In this document: positions 55,235-63,917 of the stretch, in pieces
How the letters are laid out: each line of letters begins with the position of its first letter
Numbering within the stretch: the first letter of the stretch is position 1
Assembly (NCBI GenBank): GCA_029856145.1
Contig: JAHQWK010000001.1
Location: 186,001-250,000 of the forward strand
Reading direction: 5' to 3'
DNA: 64,000 nt
Source: Promethearchaeia archaeon
GTDB taxonomy: Archaea; Asgardarchaeota; Lokiarchaeia; Sigyniarchaeales; SOKP01
Program-made: the position numbers and the translations under genes
Notes under the pieces: generated by a model
What the model was told of the DNA's origin: nothing
Databases searched by the model: none
The model's input: the letters and a program-made list of their open reading frames with translations, nothing else

Positions 55235-56056
55235 TTACTTTCCTATAAAAGTTGGATCCCTTTTTTCCTTTAAAGCTTTTAAAGATTCTCCAAAATCTTT
55301 ACTTCGAATTGCCTTGGTCCACATTTTATTTTCTAAATCTAGTTGTTTTTCTATTATATCCCTAAAATATATATGCATGGTTTTCTTCATTAATTTAATT
55401 GAAAGTGATGGTCCCTTAGGCGGAATAAGTCTTAAGGCTTGTTTTCTCGCATATGGCATTAATTTTTCTTTAGGTAATACTCTATTAACGAGACCTAATC
55501 TTTCCGCGTCTTGTGCAGTCATCCGATCGCCAAGATAAAACAGTTCCTTGGCTTTATTAAAACCTATCATTAAAGGTAAAAGAACTGTAGTAGCAAAATC
55601 CGGTATAACTGCTCTTTTTATAAAAAATAATGCCCACCATGCGTCCTCAGCCATATAGACTAAATCTGAACAAATCACAGGAAGTGTAAATCCACCCCCC
55701 ACAGCAAAACCATTAATCACAGATATTACTGGTTTTGAAAAATCCCAAAACTTAAGGCATAACTTCTTTGATGCCATATCTCTTAAATTGACTTCTGTTC
55801 TATACTTTTCAGGTATATCTTTCAACATTTCATTTGAAAAATAACCTCCTGAAGAAAAAGCTCCTGCCTCCTCACACCCAGTCAATATCATAACTTTAAC
55901 TTGTTTATCCTTATCGGCATGCTCAACTGCATACCCGAGCTCTAAAAGACCTAATGGTGAAAGAGCATTTTTTTTTTCAGGCCAATTTAGGGTAACCGTT
56001 AAAATTCCGTTCTCTTCTTTTTCATACTTAATTTGTTTAAATTCTTCTACAAGCAT
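55235..56056 (-). CDS. Enoyl-CoA hydratase/isomerase (crotonase) family
   Basis: About 273 residues from ATG 56056; a codon at 56080 in frame is not needed (it adds MSYDFIVL). Seen: VTLNWPEKKNALSP, the oxyanion segment AFSSGGYF, and the loop INGFAVGGGFTLPVICSDL, with IPDFATTVLLPLMIG following. The classical catalytic Glu residues of hydratases are replaced (GGGFT and IKRAVIPD), so isomerase or another acyl-CoA reaction is likely. It ends with KRDPTFIGK. In the region of the acyl-CoA synthetases, so fatty-acid-like degradation is plausible. Confidence 0.85.
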   Translation of the reverse strand: MLVEEFKQIKYEKEENGILTVTLNWPEKKNALSPLGLLELGYAVEHADKDKQVKVMILTGCEEAGAFSSGGYFSNEMLKDIPEKYRTEVNLRDMASKKLCLKFWDFSKPVISVINGFAVGGGFTLPVICSDLVYMAEDAWWALFFIKRAVIPDFATTVLLPLMIGFNKAKELFYLGDRMTAQDAERLGLVNRVLPKEKLMPYARKQALRLIPPKGPSLSIKLMKKTMHIYFRDIIEKQLDLENKMWTKAIRSKDFGESLKALKEKRDPTFIGK

Positions 56057-56147
56057 TAATACAATAAAATCATAAGACAATAAAATATTTTATAAAGTAA
56101 TTTAATCATAATATTATTTTAACTTATAAAATCAGAAATTTTAATAA

Positions 56148-56449
56148 ATGAAGTCATTTGAAGAAAAAATCGAAAAATTAGCGGAATTAATAATCAATTC
56201 AAAAAACTTGAAGCCGCAGATGCTATGATTACTGAATGTAATTTGCTTTTAGTTCTTGGAAGTAGCTTGGTTGTATACCCCGTGGCATTTTATCCACAAA
56301 AAATCCTCTCGCTTGGAGCAAAATTAGCAATTATAAATATTCAAGAAACTGATATGGATTCAGTGGCTCAAGTCGTAATTCATGAAAAAATAGGTGATGT
56401 ACTTCCAAAGGTAGTCTCTATTATTAAAAACCTTTTGACTAAAAGCTAA
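56148..56449 (+). pseudogene. Internally deleted, frameshifted sirtuin relic
   Basis: The ATG at 56148 opens MKSFEEKIEKLAELIINSKN, the usual N-terminus of a Sir2 deacetylase. The next 170 or so residues (TGAGIS, catalytic His, zinc site) are missing. The sequence continues in another frame as LEAADAMITECNLLLVLGSSLVVYPVAF, the Sir2 C-terminal third with the GSSLxVxP motif, to TAA 56449. The frame difference is 77 bases (not a multiple of 3). So it is a gene with its middle deleted and out of frame, without activity. Confidence 0.78.
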
Positions 56450-56494
56450 AAAAATAAGAAAAAAATAATTTAGCAAAATAAAGAGTTAACTAGA

Positions 56495-58210
56495 TTAACC
56501 AGATCTTAAAACCTTTTTATCAACTTTTCCAACTGCGGTGAGCGGGAGCTCTTCTGAAAACTCTATCAATTTGGGAACTTCATATGGCGATAAATTCTCT
56601 TTTGAAAACTTTAATATATCTTTTTCAAGAACTTCCTTATTTCCATCAAATTCAAAATCGGGATTAATTTGTATAAATGCTTTGACGATTTCAGAACCAG
56701 GTCTATCTGGGTTTGGAATACCAATTAATGCAACTGACCCAATAGCAGGATGTTTAACTAGACTATCTTCAACCTTGGCAGAAAATACTTTAAATCCTCC
56801 AACGATAATCATGTCTTTGGTGCGGTCAACAATCTGAATATAACCATCCTCATCCATTATTCCGATGTCACCACTATGCATATAACCATCTTTATCTATA
56901 GCTTTAGCTGTTTCTTCTGGTTTATTATAATATCCTTGCATTACCAATACACCTTTTACACAAATCTCTCCAGGCTCTCCCAATGGAACCAGCTCATTAG
57001 TTTCAGGGTCAACGATCTTTAGATCGACATTTAAAATTGGTACTCCTACCTTACCTAATTTTTTCTTACCTATAGAGGGATTCATTGTTGCTACGGGTGA
57101 TAATTCTGTCATTCCATAAAGCTCTAATAATTTGCCTTCTCCTACTATACTTTCTAAAACTTCTTGAGATTCTTTTGGAAAGGGAGACGCTGCGGAAATG
57201 CATATTTTCAAATTTGTGTGATCTAATCTTTTAAATTTTCGAAAATTAATTAAAATTTGATACAAAGAAGGTACATTAACTAGGACTGTTGGTTTATATT
57301 TTTTCATTTCATTACAAATTTGTAATGAATCACGAGGATTAGCAATTAAAACTTGACTCCAACCCAAGGCAATAGCACCTTGACATACAGTTAAACCAGC
57401 AATATGAAACATAGGAAATCCTGATAATAAAACTCCTTTTCCCTCTTCCCATTGAAGCCATTTAATGATCCCTTTCATATTTGAAACATAATTTCTATGA
57501 CTCAACATTGCACCTTTGGGCGGGCCTGTGGTTCCACCAGTATATTGAATCCAGCCAATATCATCCGGAGTTATATCAACTTTTGGTAAATCAGTAGAAA
57601 ATTTTGTCAGTACATCGTCTTGAAAATTGTAAACAATCTTTCCTTCTAATGGAGTGACCTCCCCAGAGGGGATTTCTCTAACTGCTTTAATTTTTGCTTG
57701 ATCTTCTTTAGAAAATGAACCGATTACACTTGTAGCTACCACTACTTTTAGTTGTGGTAATTGGTCAGCGACATTTTTCAAACGATGTTCAAAAATTGCA
57801 TCAAGCGTTACTAAAGCAACATTTTTACCTCCTTTTCCAAGATCATCTAATTGATAATGCATTTGAACATCGGAGAGTAGAGGGCTAACACCTGAAACAA
57901 CACATCCGGCTTTAAGTGTACCTATAACTGAATATACATATTCTGGAATGTTTGCTAAATTAATTCCTACTACATCCCCCTTTTTGAACCCATTTTCAAT
58001 CAACATATTTGCAAATTGATTAGAATATCTATCTAACTCACCATAGCTGATTTCTAATCCCTGAAAAGCAAGTGCTAAATTATCGGGATACTTATCAAAC
58101 ATTTTTTGTACCAGTTCAGCAAATGTAGTCTCAAATTCTTTCGGGTCAAGATCTTCCAATCCAGGATCCCAGCTTTTTTTCCAAAATCTGCTTTCATACG
58201 GATTTGACAT
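56495..58210 (-). CDS. Acyl-CoA synthetase (AMP-forming)
   Basis: About 571 residues from ATG 58210 (MSNPYESRFWKKSWD, matching the paralogue; an upstream in-frame ATG at 58225 is less likely). It activates a carboxylic acid to acyl-AMP and acyl-CoA. Seen: phosphate loop YTGGTTGPPKGAM, IAGLTVCQG, ELYGMTELSP and MHSGDIGIMDEDGY, then the hinge DRTKDMIIVGGFKVFSAKVE and catalytic Lys near the C-terminus (GKVDKKVL). Substrate length is unknown. The tandem copy at 58404 is closely related. Confidence 0.92.
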   Translation of the reverse strand: MSNPYESRFWKKSWDPGLEDLDPKEFETTFAELVQKMFDKYPDNLALAFQGLEISYGELDRYSNQFANMLIENGFKKGDVVGINLANIPEYVYSVIGTLKAGCVVSGVSPLLSDVQMHYQLDDLGKGGKNVALVTLDAIFEHRLKNVADQLPQLKVVVATSVIGSFSKEDQAKIKAVREIPSGEVTPLEGKIVYNFQDDVLTKFSTDLPKVDITPDDIGWIQYTGGTTGPPKGAMLSHRNYVSNMKGIIKWLQWEEGKGVLLSGFPMFHIAGLTVCQGAIALGWSQVLIANPRDSLQICNEMKKYKPTVLVNVPSLYQILINFRKFKRLDHTNLKICISAASPFPKESQEVLESIVGEGKLLELYGMTELSPVATMNPSIGKKKLGKVGVPILNVDLKIVDPETNELVPLGEPGEICVKGVLVMQGYYNKPEETAKAIDKDGYMHSGDIGIMDEDGYIQIVDRTKDMIIVGGFKVFSAKVEDSLVKHPAIGSVALIGIPNPDRPGSEIVKAFIQINPDFEFDGNKEVLEKDILKFSKENLSPYEVPKLIEFSEELPLTAVGKVDKKVLRSG

Positions 58211-58403
58211 GTTAAAATTACACATTTTTTATTTATTAAATCCAATTCAAATTCGAATTGTGATATTAAATAAGCTATATTTTATTAAAAAGGTTTATCA
58301 AAATTTTTTATTCTTTCAATCCCAATAAGAATTTTCTATAAAAATGTTTTATTTCTATAACTATTTGAATCTATTAAAAAGAATAATAATAAAAAAAAAG
58401 GGA

Positions 58404-60116
58404 TTAATTTTTTCGTAAAAGTTTTTTATCTACTTTTCCAACTACCGTAAGTGGCAATTCTTCTGTAAATTCAAACAATTTTGGAACTTCATATGGTGCG
58501 CATTCTTTCTTAGCAAATGCTAAAATCTCTTCTTTTAAAGTTTCTTCATTATCGTATTCATAATCTGGCGCAATTTGTATTACAGCTTTAACAATTTCAG
58601 ATCCAGGTCTATCAGGATTTGGAACGCCGATAGTGGCTATCATTTCAATAGCAGGATGCTTTGTTAAAGTATCTTCCAATTTTGCAGAGAAGACTTTAAA
58701 TCCACCAACAATAATCATATCTTTTGTTCGATCTGCAATTCTTACATACCCCTCTTCATCCATAATTCCAACATCACCAGTATGCATGAAGCCATCTGAA
58801 TCAATAGCATTCTTAGTTTCTTCTGGTTTGTTATGGTATCCATCCATAACCATCGGGCCTTTAATGCAAATCTCTCCGGCTTCGCCTAAAGGTACTTTTT
58901 CCCCTGTGTCAGGGTCTACAAGCTTAAAATCTACATTAGGGAAGGGTAGACCAATATGTCCCAGTTTTTTATTCCCTCTTGAAGGATTGCCAATTGTTAA
59001 TGGTGAAGTTTCAGTCATTCCATATAATTCTATGAGTTTTCCTTCACCAATTACACCTTCAAATATCTCCTGTGATTCCTTTGGAAAAGGCGCTGCTGCG
59101 GATATTGCATAATCAATCATATTTCTGCCGATTTTTTTGAATTTTGGATTCTTTATCAACATTTGATACAATGTAGGTACGTTTGCCAAGACGGTGGGCC
59201 TATATTTTAACATTTCTTTAATAATATGGTTAGTGTCTCTCGGATTTGGTATTAAAATCTGACTCCAACCTAACATTATTACATTCGAGCAAGTAAATAA
59301 TCCTGCTATATGGAAAAATGGGAACCCTGACAATCCAAAGCCTGTTCCAAATTCCCAGCTAAGCCAATGCTGAAATATTTTTATATCTGCAACGAAATTT
59401 CTATGACTTAACCTCGCTCCTTTTGGGGGTCCAGTAGTACCACCAGTATATTGAATGAATGCAATATCTTCTGGATTTATTTTTACATTTGGTAATTCAT
59501 CAGGATATTTGCCTTTGATTTGTTTATGATATTCAAGCACAATTATTCCTTCTAATGGAGTAACTTTCCCCTTAGGTATCTTCCCTACCATTTTTCCTAG
59601 CTTTGCTAACATTTTCGGCATGAATCCGCCAACTGAGGTTGTAATAACAAGCTTTAATGATGGAATTTTTGTATAAATCTTAGTAATATGACCTGCAAAA
59701 ATAGCATCCAAAGTAAGCAAAGCAACTTGTTTTCCTCCAGCTCCTAAATCGTTTAATTGATATTGTATCTGAACAGCCGAAAGAAGTGGAGAGACACCTG
59801 AAACGATAATTCCTGCTTTTAAACCTCCCAAAATTCCAATTATATATTCAGGAATATTGGCGGTATTTATTCCAAGAACATCCCCTTTTTTAAGTCCATT
59901 TTCAATTAACATATGAGCAAATTCGTTTGATAACTTATCTAATTCTCCATACGTAATTTCTGTTCCATAAAAAGCAAGCGCTAATTTTTCAGGGAGTTCT
60001 TCAAATGCTCTTCTAGCAATTTCAGTAAAAGAAGCTTCGAACTCTTTAGGATCCAGATCCTTAATATTTGAGTCCCATTTTGACTTCCAGAACCTATCTT
60101 TATATTGTTTTGACAT
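58404..60116 (-). CDS. Acyl-CoA synthetase (AMP-forming), tandem paralogue
   Basis: A 570-residue enzyme of the same family as its neighbour, with the same architecture: YTGGTTGPPKGAR, LYGMTETSP, MHTGDVGIMDEEGY, hinge DRTKDMIIVGGFKVFSAKLE and C-terminal GKVDKKLLRKN. Differences in the acyl-pocket region (for example residues 230-330) suggest a different acid. The two genes lie in the same direction with a 193-base gap, a tandem duplication that has diverged. Confidence 0.92.
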   Translation of the reverse strand: MSKQYKDRFWKSKWDSNIKDLDPKEFEASFTEIARRAFEELPEKLALAFYGTEITYGELDKLSNEFAHMLIENGLKKGDVLGINTANIPEYIIGILGGLKAGIIVSGVSPLLSAVQIQYQLNDLGAGGKQVALLTLDAIFAGHITKIYTKIPSLKLVITTSVGGFMPKMLAKLGKMVGKIPKGKVTPLEGIIVLEYHKQIKGKYPDELPNVKINPEDIAFIQYTGGTTGPPKGARLSHRNFVADIKIFQHWLSWEFGTGFGLSGFPFFHIAGLFTCSNVIMLGWSQILIPNPRDTNHIIKEMLKYRPTVLANVPTLYQMLIKNPKFKKIGRNMIDYAISAAAPFPKESQEIFEGVIGEGKLIELYGMTETSPLTIGNPSRGNKKLGHIGLPFPNVDFKLVDPDTGEKVPLGEAGEICIKGPMVMDGYHNKPEETKNAIDSDGFMHTGDVGIMDEEGYVRIADRTKDMIIVGGFKVFSAKLEDTLTKHPAIEMIATIGVPNPDRPGSEIVKAVIQIAPDYEYDNEETLKEEILAFAKKECAPYEVPKLFEFTEELPLTVVGKVDKKLLRKN

Positions 60117-60375
60117 TTTAATTCATTGTTTTTTTTTTAATTTTAAAATTACAAGATTGATATTATACGTTACTTATTATAAAGTTTGATTTTACATTTC
60201 CTTCATATTACATAATTCTGAACTAAAACATAAAGACATTTTCGTCGGGAATAAAGTATGGTTATAACCTTATTCTTTTCATTTTTACTTTTAATCACCC
60301 CTCTCCGTCTTCATGAAACAATTTTACTTTTAAAAGAATGTTTCTTCTTGTAAAAAGAAATGATATTACTTACCT

Positions 60376-61200
60376 ATGGAGAAATTACATATATTTCAGA
60401 AAATTGTCGGCGTATCTTCGTTTTATTTTGAAGAATCGTTACTTCATGTGATGAATTTGAATCAAACAGGATTCACATTATATAAAAGGAACAATAATAC
60501 TTCCCTCATTTCAAGTGGGGATGGCACGTTAGATGAGTTACTTTCTGGGGGCTTTCATCAAGATTTAGTGTATTTGCTCTATGGAGATAAGAAGCTAACG
60601 ACCAATATTTTATTAACTACGGCTGTTATTGCCCAAAAAGCTTTTAACAATGGAGGGCTTGGAGAAGGTATTAGAGTTGCCTTTATCGATGGAAATAATC
60701 GGTTTAATCCTTATAATGTAAGTAAGTTTGCGGTTTCCCAGAATTTGTCCCCTCGGAAAGTGTTAGAAAACATCATGATCTCGAGAGCGTTTACATGGGA
60801 TCAAATGGTCGAGATTTTGGAGAATAGACTTTCCGCACTTGAAGATGTGAAAGTAGTGTTAATCTCTGGGATTACAACTCTGTTTGAAGGCTATGAGAAA
60901 CAGACTTTCGAAGATCTACTAAGAACTATAGACGGAATTAAACAAATACTCTGGAAAACAAATCCCCTCATTATTATAACGGCACCTTTACACGAACATT
61001 CTCTTTTTAGACCGAAGGGTGGAAAAATTCTTTCTCATTTTGGAAATGTGTTAGTGATGATAAATGATGATGATCGGTATGTAGAATATGTTCTCGTCCA
61101 ACACCCATATCTTCCAGAGAATCGGTTGTTAAAGTGGAAATCTCGTACACCCAAGAAAAAAGTTCCTTTAAAGAATACAACATTAGATTATTGGTTTTAA
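60376..61200 (+). CDS. RecA/RadA-fold protein with degenerate Walker A
   Basis: A 274-residue protein. TLDELLSGGFHQDLVYLLYG (51-70) corresponds to the LDxLLGGGI ... YG approach to the ATP site of archaeal RadA, and VAFIDGNNRFNPYNVSKFA (101-119) to its FIDTEGTFRPERI. But the Walker A reads GDKKLTTN (70-77) instead of GxxGxGKT, and the Walker B VVLISGITTLF (160-170) has no Asp. The fold seems kept while ATP binding is lost. C-terminus: basic KWKSRTPKKKVPLKN and TTLDYWF. Its function cannot be strand exchange as such; a structural or regulatory role is more likely. Convergent with the longin-like gene. Confidence 0.75.
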   Translation: MEKLHIFQKIVGVSSFYFEESLLHVMNLNQTGFTLYKRNNNTSLISSGDGTLDELLSGGFHQDLVYLLYGDKKLTTNILLTTAVIAQKAFNNGGLGEGIRVAFIDGNNRFNPYNVSKFAVSQNLSPRKVLENIMISRAFTWDQMVEILENRLSALEDVKVVLISGITTLFEGYEKQTFEDLLRTIDGIKQILWKTNPLIIITAPLHEHSLFRPKGGKILSHFGNVLVMINDDDRYVEYVLVQHPYLPENRLLKWKSRTPKKKVPLKNTTLDYWF

Positions 61201-61205
61201 ATATA

Positions 61206-61628
61206 TCACCAAAAGGCTTTTTCAAATTTATCGATAGTGTCCTGTAAACTATCTTTAATATGCTTTTCAAAATCAGTAAAAACACTTATATCATTATCCC
61301 AGTTATCAAGCATCTCTTTTGGATATAGATTAAAGAATTTATTTACAATACTCTTTATTTCTTCTTTAACTTTTTTCTCCTTAGTCTTTTTAGAGGAATT
61401 TACAATAAAAGATAATCCATGCTGTTTTGTGATAATATATTTTTTATCTTTTAGCTCAAAATTAGATAAACCTCCTCTTTCTAATTCTTCTGCTAATAGG
61501 TTTAAAGCGGACAGTAATGCACCAATTAACTGGTCATCAACGTTTCTATCAAAAACACGATGATATAAGACAGCGCCAGCATCATTTAATATCCAAATAT
61601 CTTGTATTACCTTTTCCACAGAAATCAC
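61206..61628 (-). CDS. Longin-like domain protein
   Basis: A 140-residue protein. The start VIQDIWILNDAGAVLYHRVFDRN, DQLIGALLSALNLLAEELERGGL, KKYIITKQHGLSFIVNSSKK, and a terminal helix match the longin fold (strand-hairpin IxILNxxGxxLYxRxF, a helix, strands, a helix). This pattern is also found at the start of eukaryotic AP-complex medium chains and in SNAREs. Asgard genomes encode several such proteins, so a link to small GTPases is plausible. Ends five bases from the stop of the RecA-like gene. Confidence 0.7.
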   Translation of the reverse strand: MISVEKVIQDIWILNDAGAVLYHRVFDRNVDDQLIGALLSALNLLAEELERGGLSNFELKDKKYIITKQHGLSFIVNSSKKTKEKKVKEEIKSIVNKFFNLYPKEMLDNWDNDISVFTDFEKHIKDSLQDTIDKFEKAFW

Positions 61629-61718
61629 AGATTATTACATTCAAATTAACTATTAAGTTAATTAAAAAAAAATATATATAAAATATTTAATGTTTAGTTT
61701 TTAAAAAACTAGTATTTA

Positions 61719-62450
61719 TTATTCACTAGATCTCGGTCTAATATATCCATAATATGCTCCAAAAATTCCAGCAATGGCAGAAACCCACGCTAAGTAATAG
61801 AACACTGTAAATCCAGGGCCTCCTAAAAATACAAATACTCGATCTATTGCAAAATTGAGAAAGATCAACATAAAGCTAAATGACATAATTGCTAATGATA
61901 AAAATGCTTGTTTATATGCTTTCTCCTCTACAGCTCGATAAGATTCTATTGCTCTTCGTAGAAAAGGGGCATACACCATAACCATATAAATAAATACAAT
62001 CAAGAACGCAAAAACATCTAAAAAATCATTATTATTTTCATAGATTAATAAAACATAGACACAACTAAATAATCCATAAATTGATACGATAATTTTTTGA
62101 ACTGTGTTATATCCCTTTTCAAAAACATTCACCTTTAATATGTAAGATAAGAAAATAGCAATTGTTACAAGGAATTCGCTTAACCTAAAATCTTCTACTA
62201 TGTTATACAAATATGCATTTATAGAACCATCTTGTACCACACTTAGCTGTGTCACTACAAAAACTTTTGATAACCAAGAAAAAACAATTGCTAAAAAGTA
62301 GCCGAGAAAAATTAATAAAAGTAAACGAGTTAAGTTATGACGTTTAATGAAATATTTCTTTAATATCAGCACAAGCAAAACTGCAGCGAAGATTAATATA
62401 AAGGATTCAAAGATCATACCAATAAAATTTAAATATATATTTTCAACCAT
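61719..62450 (-). CDS. Hypothetical seven-helix membrane protein
   Basis: A 243-residue membrane protein with about seven hydrophobic segments (about 7-30, 40-65, 88-107, 116-134, 140-162, 183-205 and 212-235). The loops carry basic residues at alternating sides. No catalytic or ligand motif is visible and no family is recognised. It begins 62450 (ATG), downstream of nothing, and lies between the longin-like gene and the decayed repeat. Confidence 0.6.
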   Translation of the reverse strand: MVENIYLNFIGMIFESFILIFAAVLLVLILKKYFIKRHNLTRLLLLIFLGYFLAIVFSWLSKVFVVTQLSVVQDGSINAYLYNIVEDFRLSEFLVTIAIFLSYILKVNVFEKGYNTVQKIIVSIYGLFSCVYVLLIYENNNDFLDVFAFLIVFIYMVMVYAPFLRRAIESYRAVEEKAYKQAFLSLAIMSFSFMLIFLNFAIDRVFVFLGGPGFTVFYYLAWVSAIAGIFGAYYGYIRPRSSE

Positions 62451-62533
62451 GATATATTATTATGAAAATCTGAACATTTAAAATTTTATTTTAAGAAATA
62501 AATATTAAATAACTGAAAAAAAGTCCAAGACTT

Positions 62534-62627
62534 ATATCTTTCAGATAATAGGTTATAAAAGTGGAAACCTTGTATATCCAAGAAAAAAGCTCCTTTAAAA
62601 AATACGACATTAGATTATTGGGTTTAG
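62534..62627 (+). repeat. Duplicated, decayed 3' end of the RecA-like gene
   Basis: These 94 bases match 61107-61200 of the RecA-like gene without gaps, about 80 of 94 positions by hand count, including the end TTAGATTATTGG and a stop (TAG instead of TAA). The frame is broken (for instance AAGTGGAAACCTTGT and TAT at the former Arg). Nothing upstream of the copy resembles the rest of the gene. It is a relic of a former second copy or a segmental duplication. The rest of 62451-62793 holds nothing else I can identify. Confidence 0.75.
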
Positions 62628-62793
62628 TTTTCATTTCAACTGAATTTGTTTTCCGCGATTCATATAATTCAAGAAAACGTGAATTTATCTATATCATACT
62701 AAATAAATATATAAATGTGAATAGCTTTTAAATAATGTGAAATAATAGTCACTGTCATCTAATAAAAAAATAATTCGTATGATGTGAAGAATT

Positions 62794-63309
62794 TTGGACA
62801 TTAAAATTTTTAAAAAGACATTTAAATTTATCTGTGATGAATGTGGAGAATTTACACATACAAAATCGGAATATTGCGAAAATTGTGGGGCACAGGCTTT
62901 AAGGAATGCAACAAATGAGGATTATACGAGATATGAAAAGGAAAAAATAAGTGAAGTTAAAGAACTTCGGATAGAATCTGAGAAAGTTGAGGAAACTAGG
63001 CACGTTGCTGAGAGAGCTGAGAAGGTAGCTGAGAAAGCTAGGATGGTTGCTGAGAGAGCTGAGATAAAAGCTGAGAAGGTAGCTGAGAATGTAATTAAGA
63101 AAGCTAAGAATGCTGGGAAGGAAACTGAGAAAGCTGAAAAGATAGCTAAGAAGGTAACTGAGAAAGCTGAGAAGGCTGCTGAGAAAGCTGAGAAGGAAGT
63201 TAAGAAGGCTGTTGAGAAAGCTAAGGAGAAAGCAGAGAAAACTAAGAAGGCTGCTGAGAAAGCTAAGGAGAAAGCAGAAAAAACTAAGAAGGTGGCTGAG
63301 AAAACTTAG
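62794..63309 (+). CDS. Zinc-ribbon protein with Lys/Ala/Glu repeat tail
   Basis: A 171-residue protein starting at TTG 62794 (no ATG in frame; an upstream in-frame stop is close). Residues 14-32 form a zinc ribbon (CDECGEFTHTKSEYCENCG). From about 65 to the end runs a repeat of about five to seven residues, AEKAEK/AERAEKVAEK type, with base-level repeats gctgagaaagctgagaag. It should form a long charged single helix or coiled coil, like histone-H1-like or other Lys/Ala-rich proteins. The tail may bind nucleic acid or act as a spacer. Confidence 0.6.
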   Translation: MDIKIFKKTFKFICDECGEFTHTKSEYCENCGAQALRNATNEDYTRYEKEKISEVKELRIESEKVEETRHVAERAEKVAEKARMVAERAEIKAEKVAENVIKKAKNAGKETEKAEKIAKKVTEKAEKAAEKAEKEVKKAVEKAKEKAEKTKKAAEKAKEKAEKTKKVAEKT

Positions 63310-63415
63310 CTTTTTTGATAGTATAATTTGATTTATTTCTTCGAGGATTAGTGATAGTCTAGGTATTTTAGGAGATTTGTAGCATATAACTAACCTAAAA
63401 TGAATTTAGTCTTCT

Positions 63416-63826
63416 TCAATCTTTTTTTTTATACATATGGGGGTCATTTTCTTCTAAAATTAATTTGTCGCCTCCATACTGAATCTTTTTAGCTTGATAA
63501 TTAAGTTTAGTTTTCTCATCACAGATTTTATTCCATTCTTCTAATCCTAACATTTGGGTCATAACAGAATTATACACTTTGGAATTATGAGGCTTGAAAA
63601 TTTCAAAATTTCCAATAGGTTATAACATTTCACAAGGAAAATCTTCACATTCATAACAAAGGTCATGTCCTTTATTTGTAACACATACGTAAATTTTGCA
63701 CATTGGGTACTTGAGGATTTGACCTTCTAATTCTCGACACCCTTTACATCCGAAAAAATTTACGCCAGGGCACCTTTTACAATAAATTCCACAGGGACCA
63801 TGCCATTTTTTTAAGTCTTCAGTCAT
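63416..63826 (-). pseudogene. DUF3795 gene with in-frame stop
   Basis: The frame from ATG 63826 reads 68 codons with the DUF3795 pattern: CGIYCKRCPG, CKGC, CKIYVC and CYECEDFPCEML, and stops at TAA. The same frame then stays open for 67 more codons (PIGNFEIFKPHNSKVYNSV and LGLEEWNKICDEKTK) to TGA 63416. The intact family member at 14088 has FPCEKI followed by a similar helix, so the second part belongs to the protein. A single change AAA to TAA would explain it. Either a young pseudogene or a readthrough stop. Confidence 0.7.
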
Positions 63827-63917
63827 AAATTAGACATTAAGCATGGTTTTATTGTATTAAAATAATAAGTTTCAGTGTTATTTAATATTTTTTTTTTATT
63901 TTTAGGTAGTATTTAAA

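Noticed and set aside
58633..59112. Plus-strand frame of 159 codons opposite the second acyl-CoA synthetase
   Set aside because: Fully inside a conserved enzyme gene; codon-shadow composition rich in Ser, Pro and Thr.
63000..63300. Possible CRISPR-like or satellite repeat
   Set aside because: Units are short, imperfect and in frame with a zinc-ribbon protein; there are no unique spacers.
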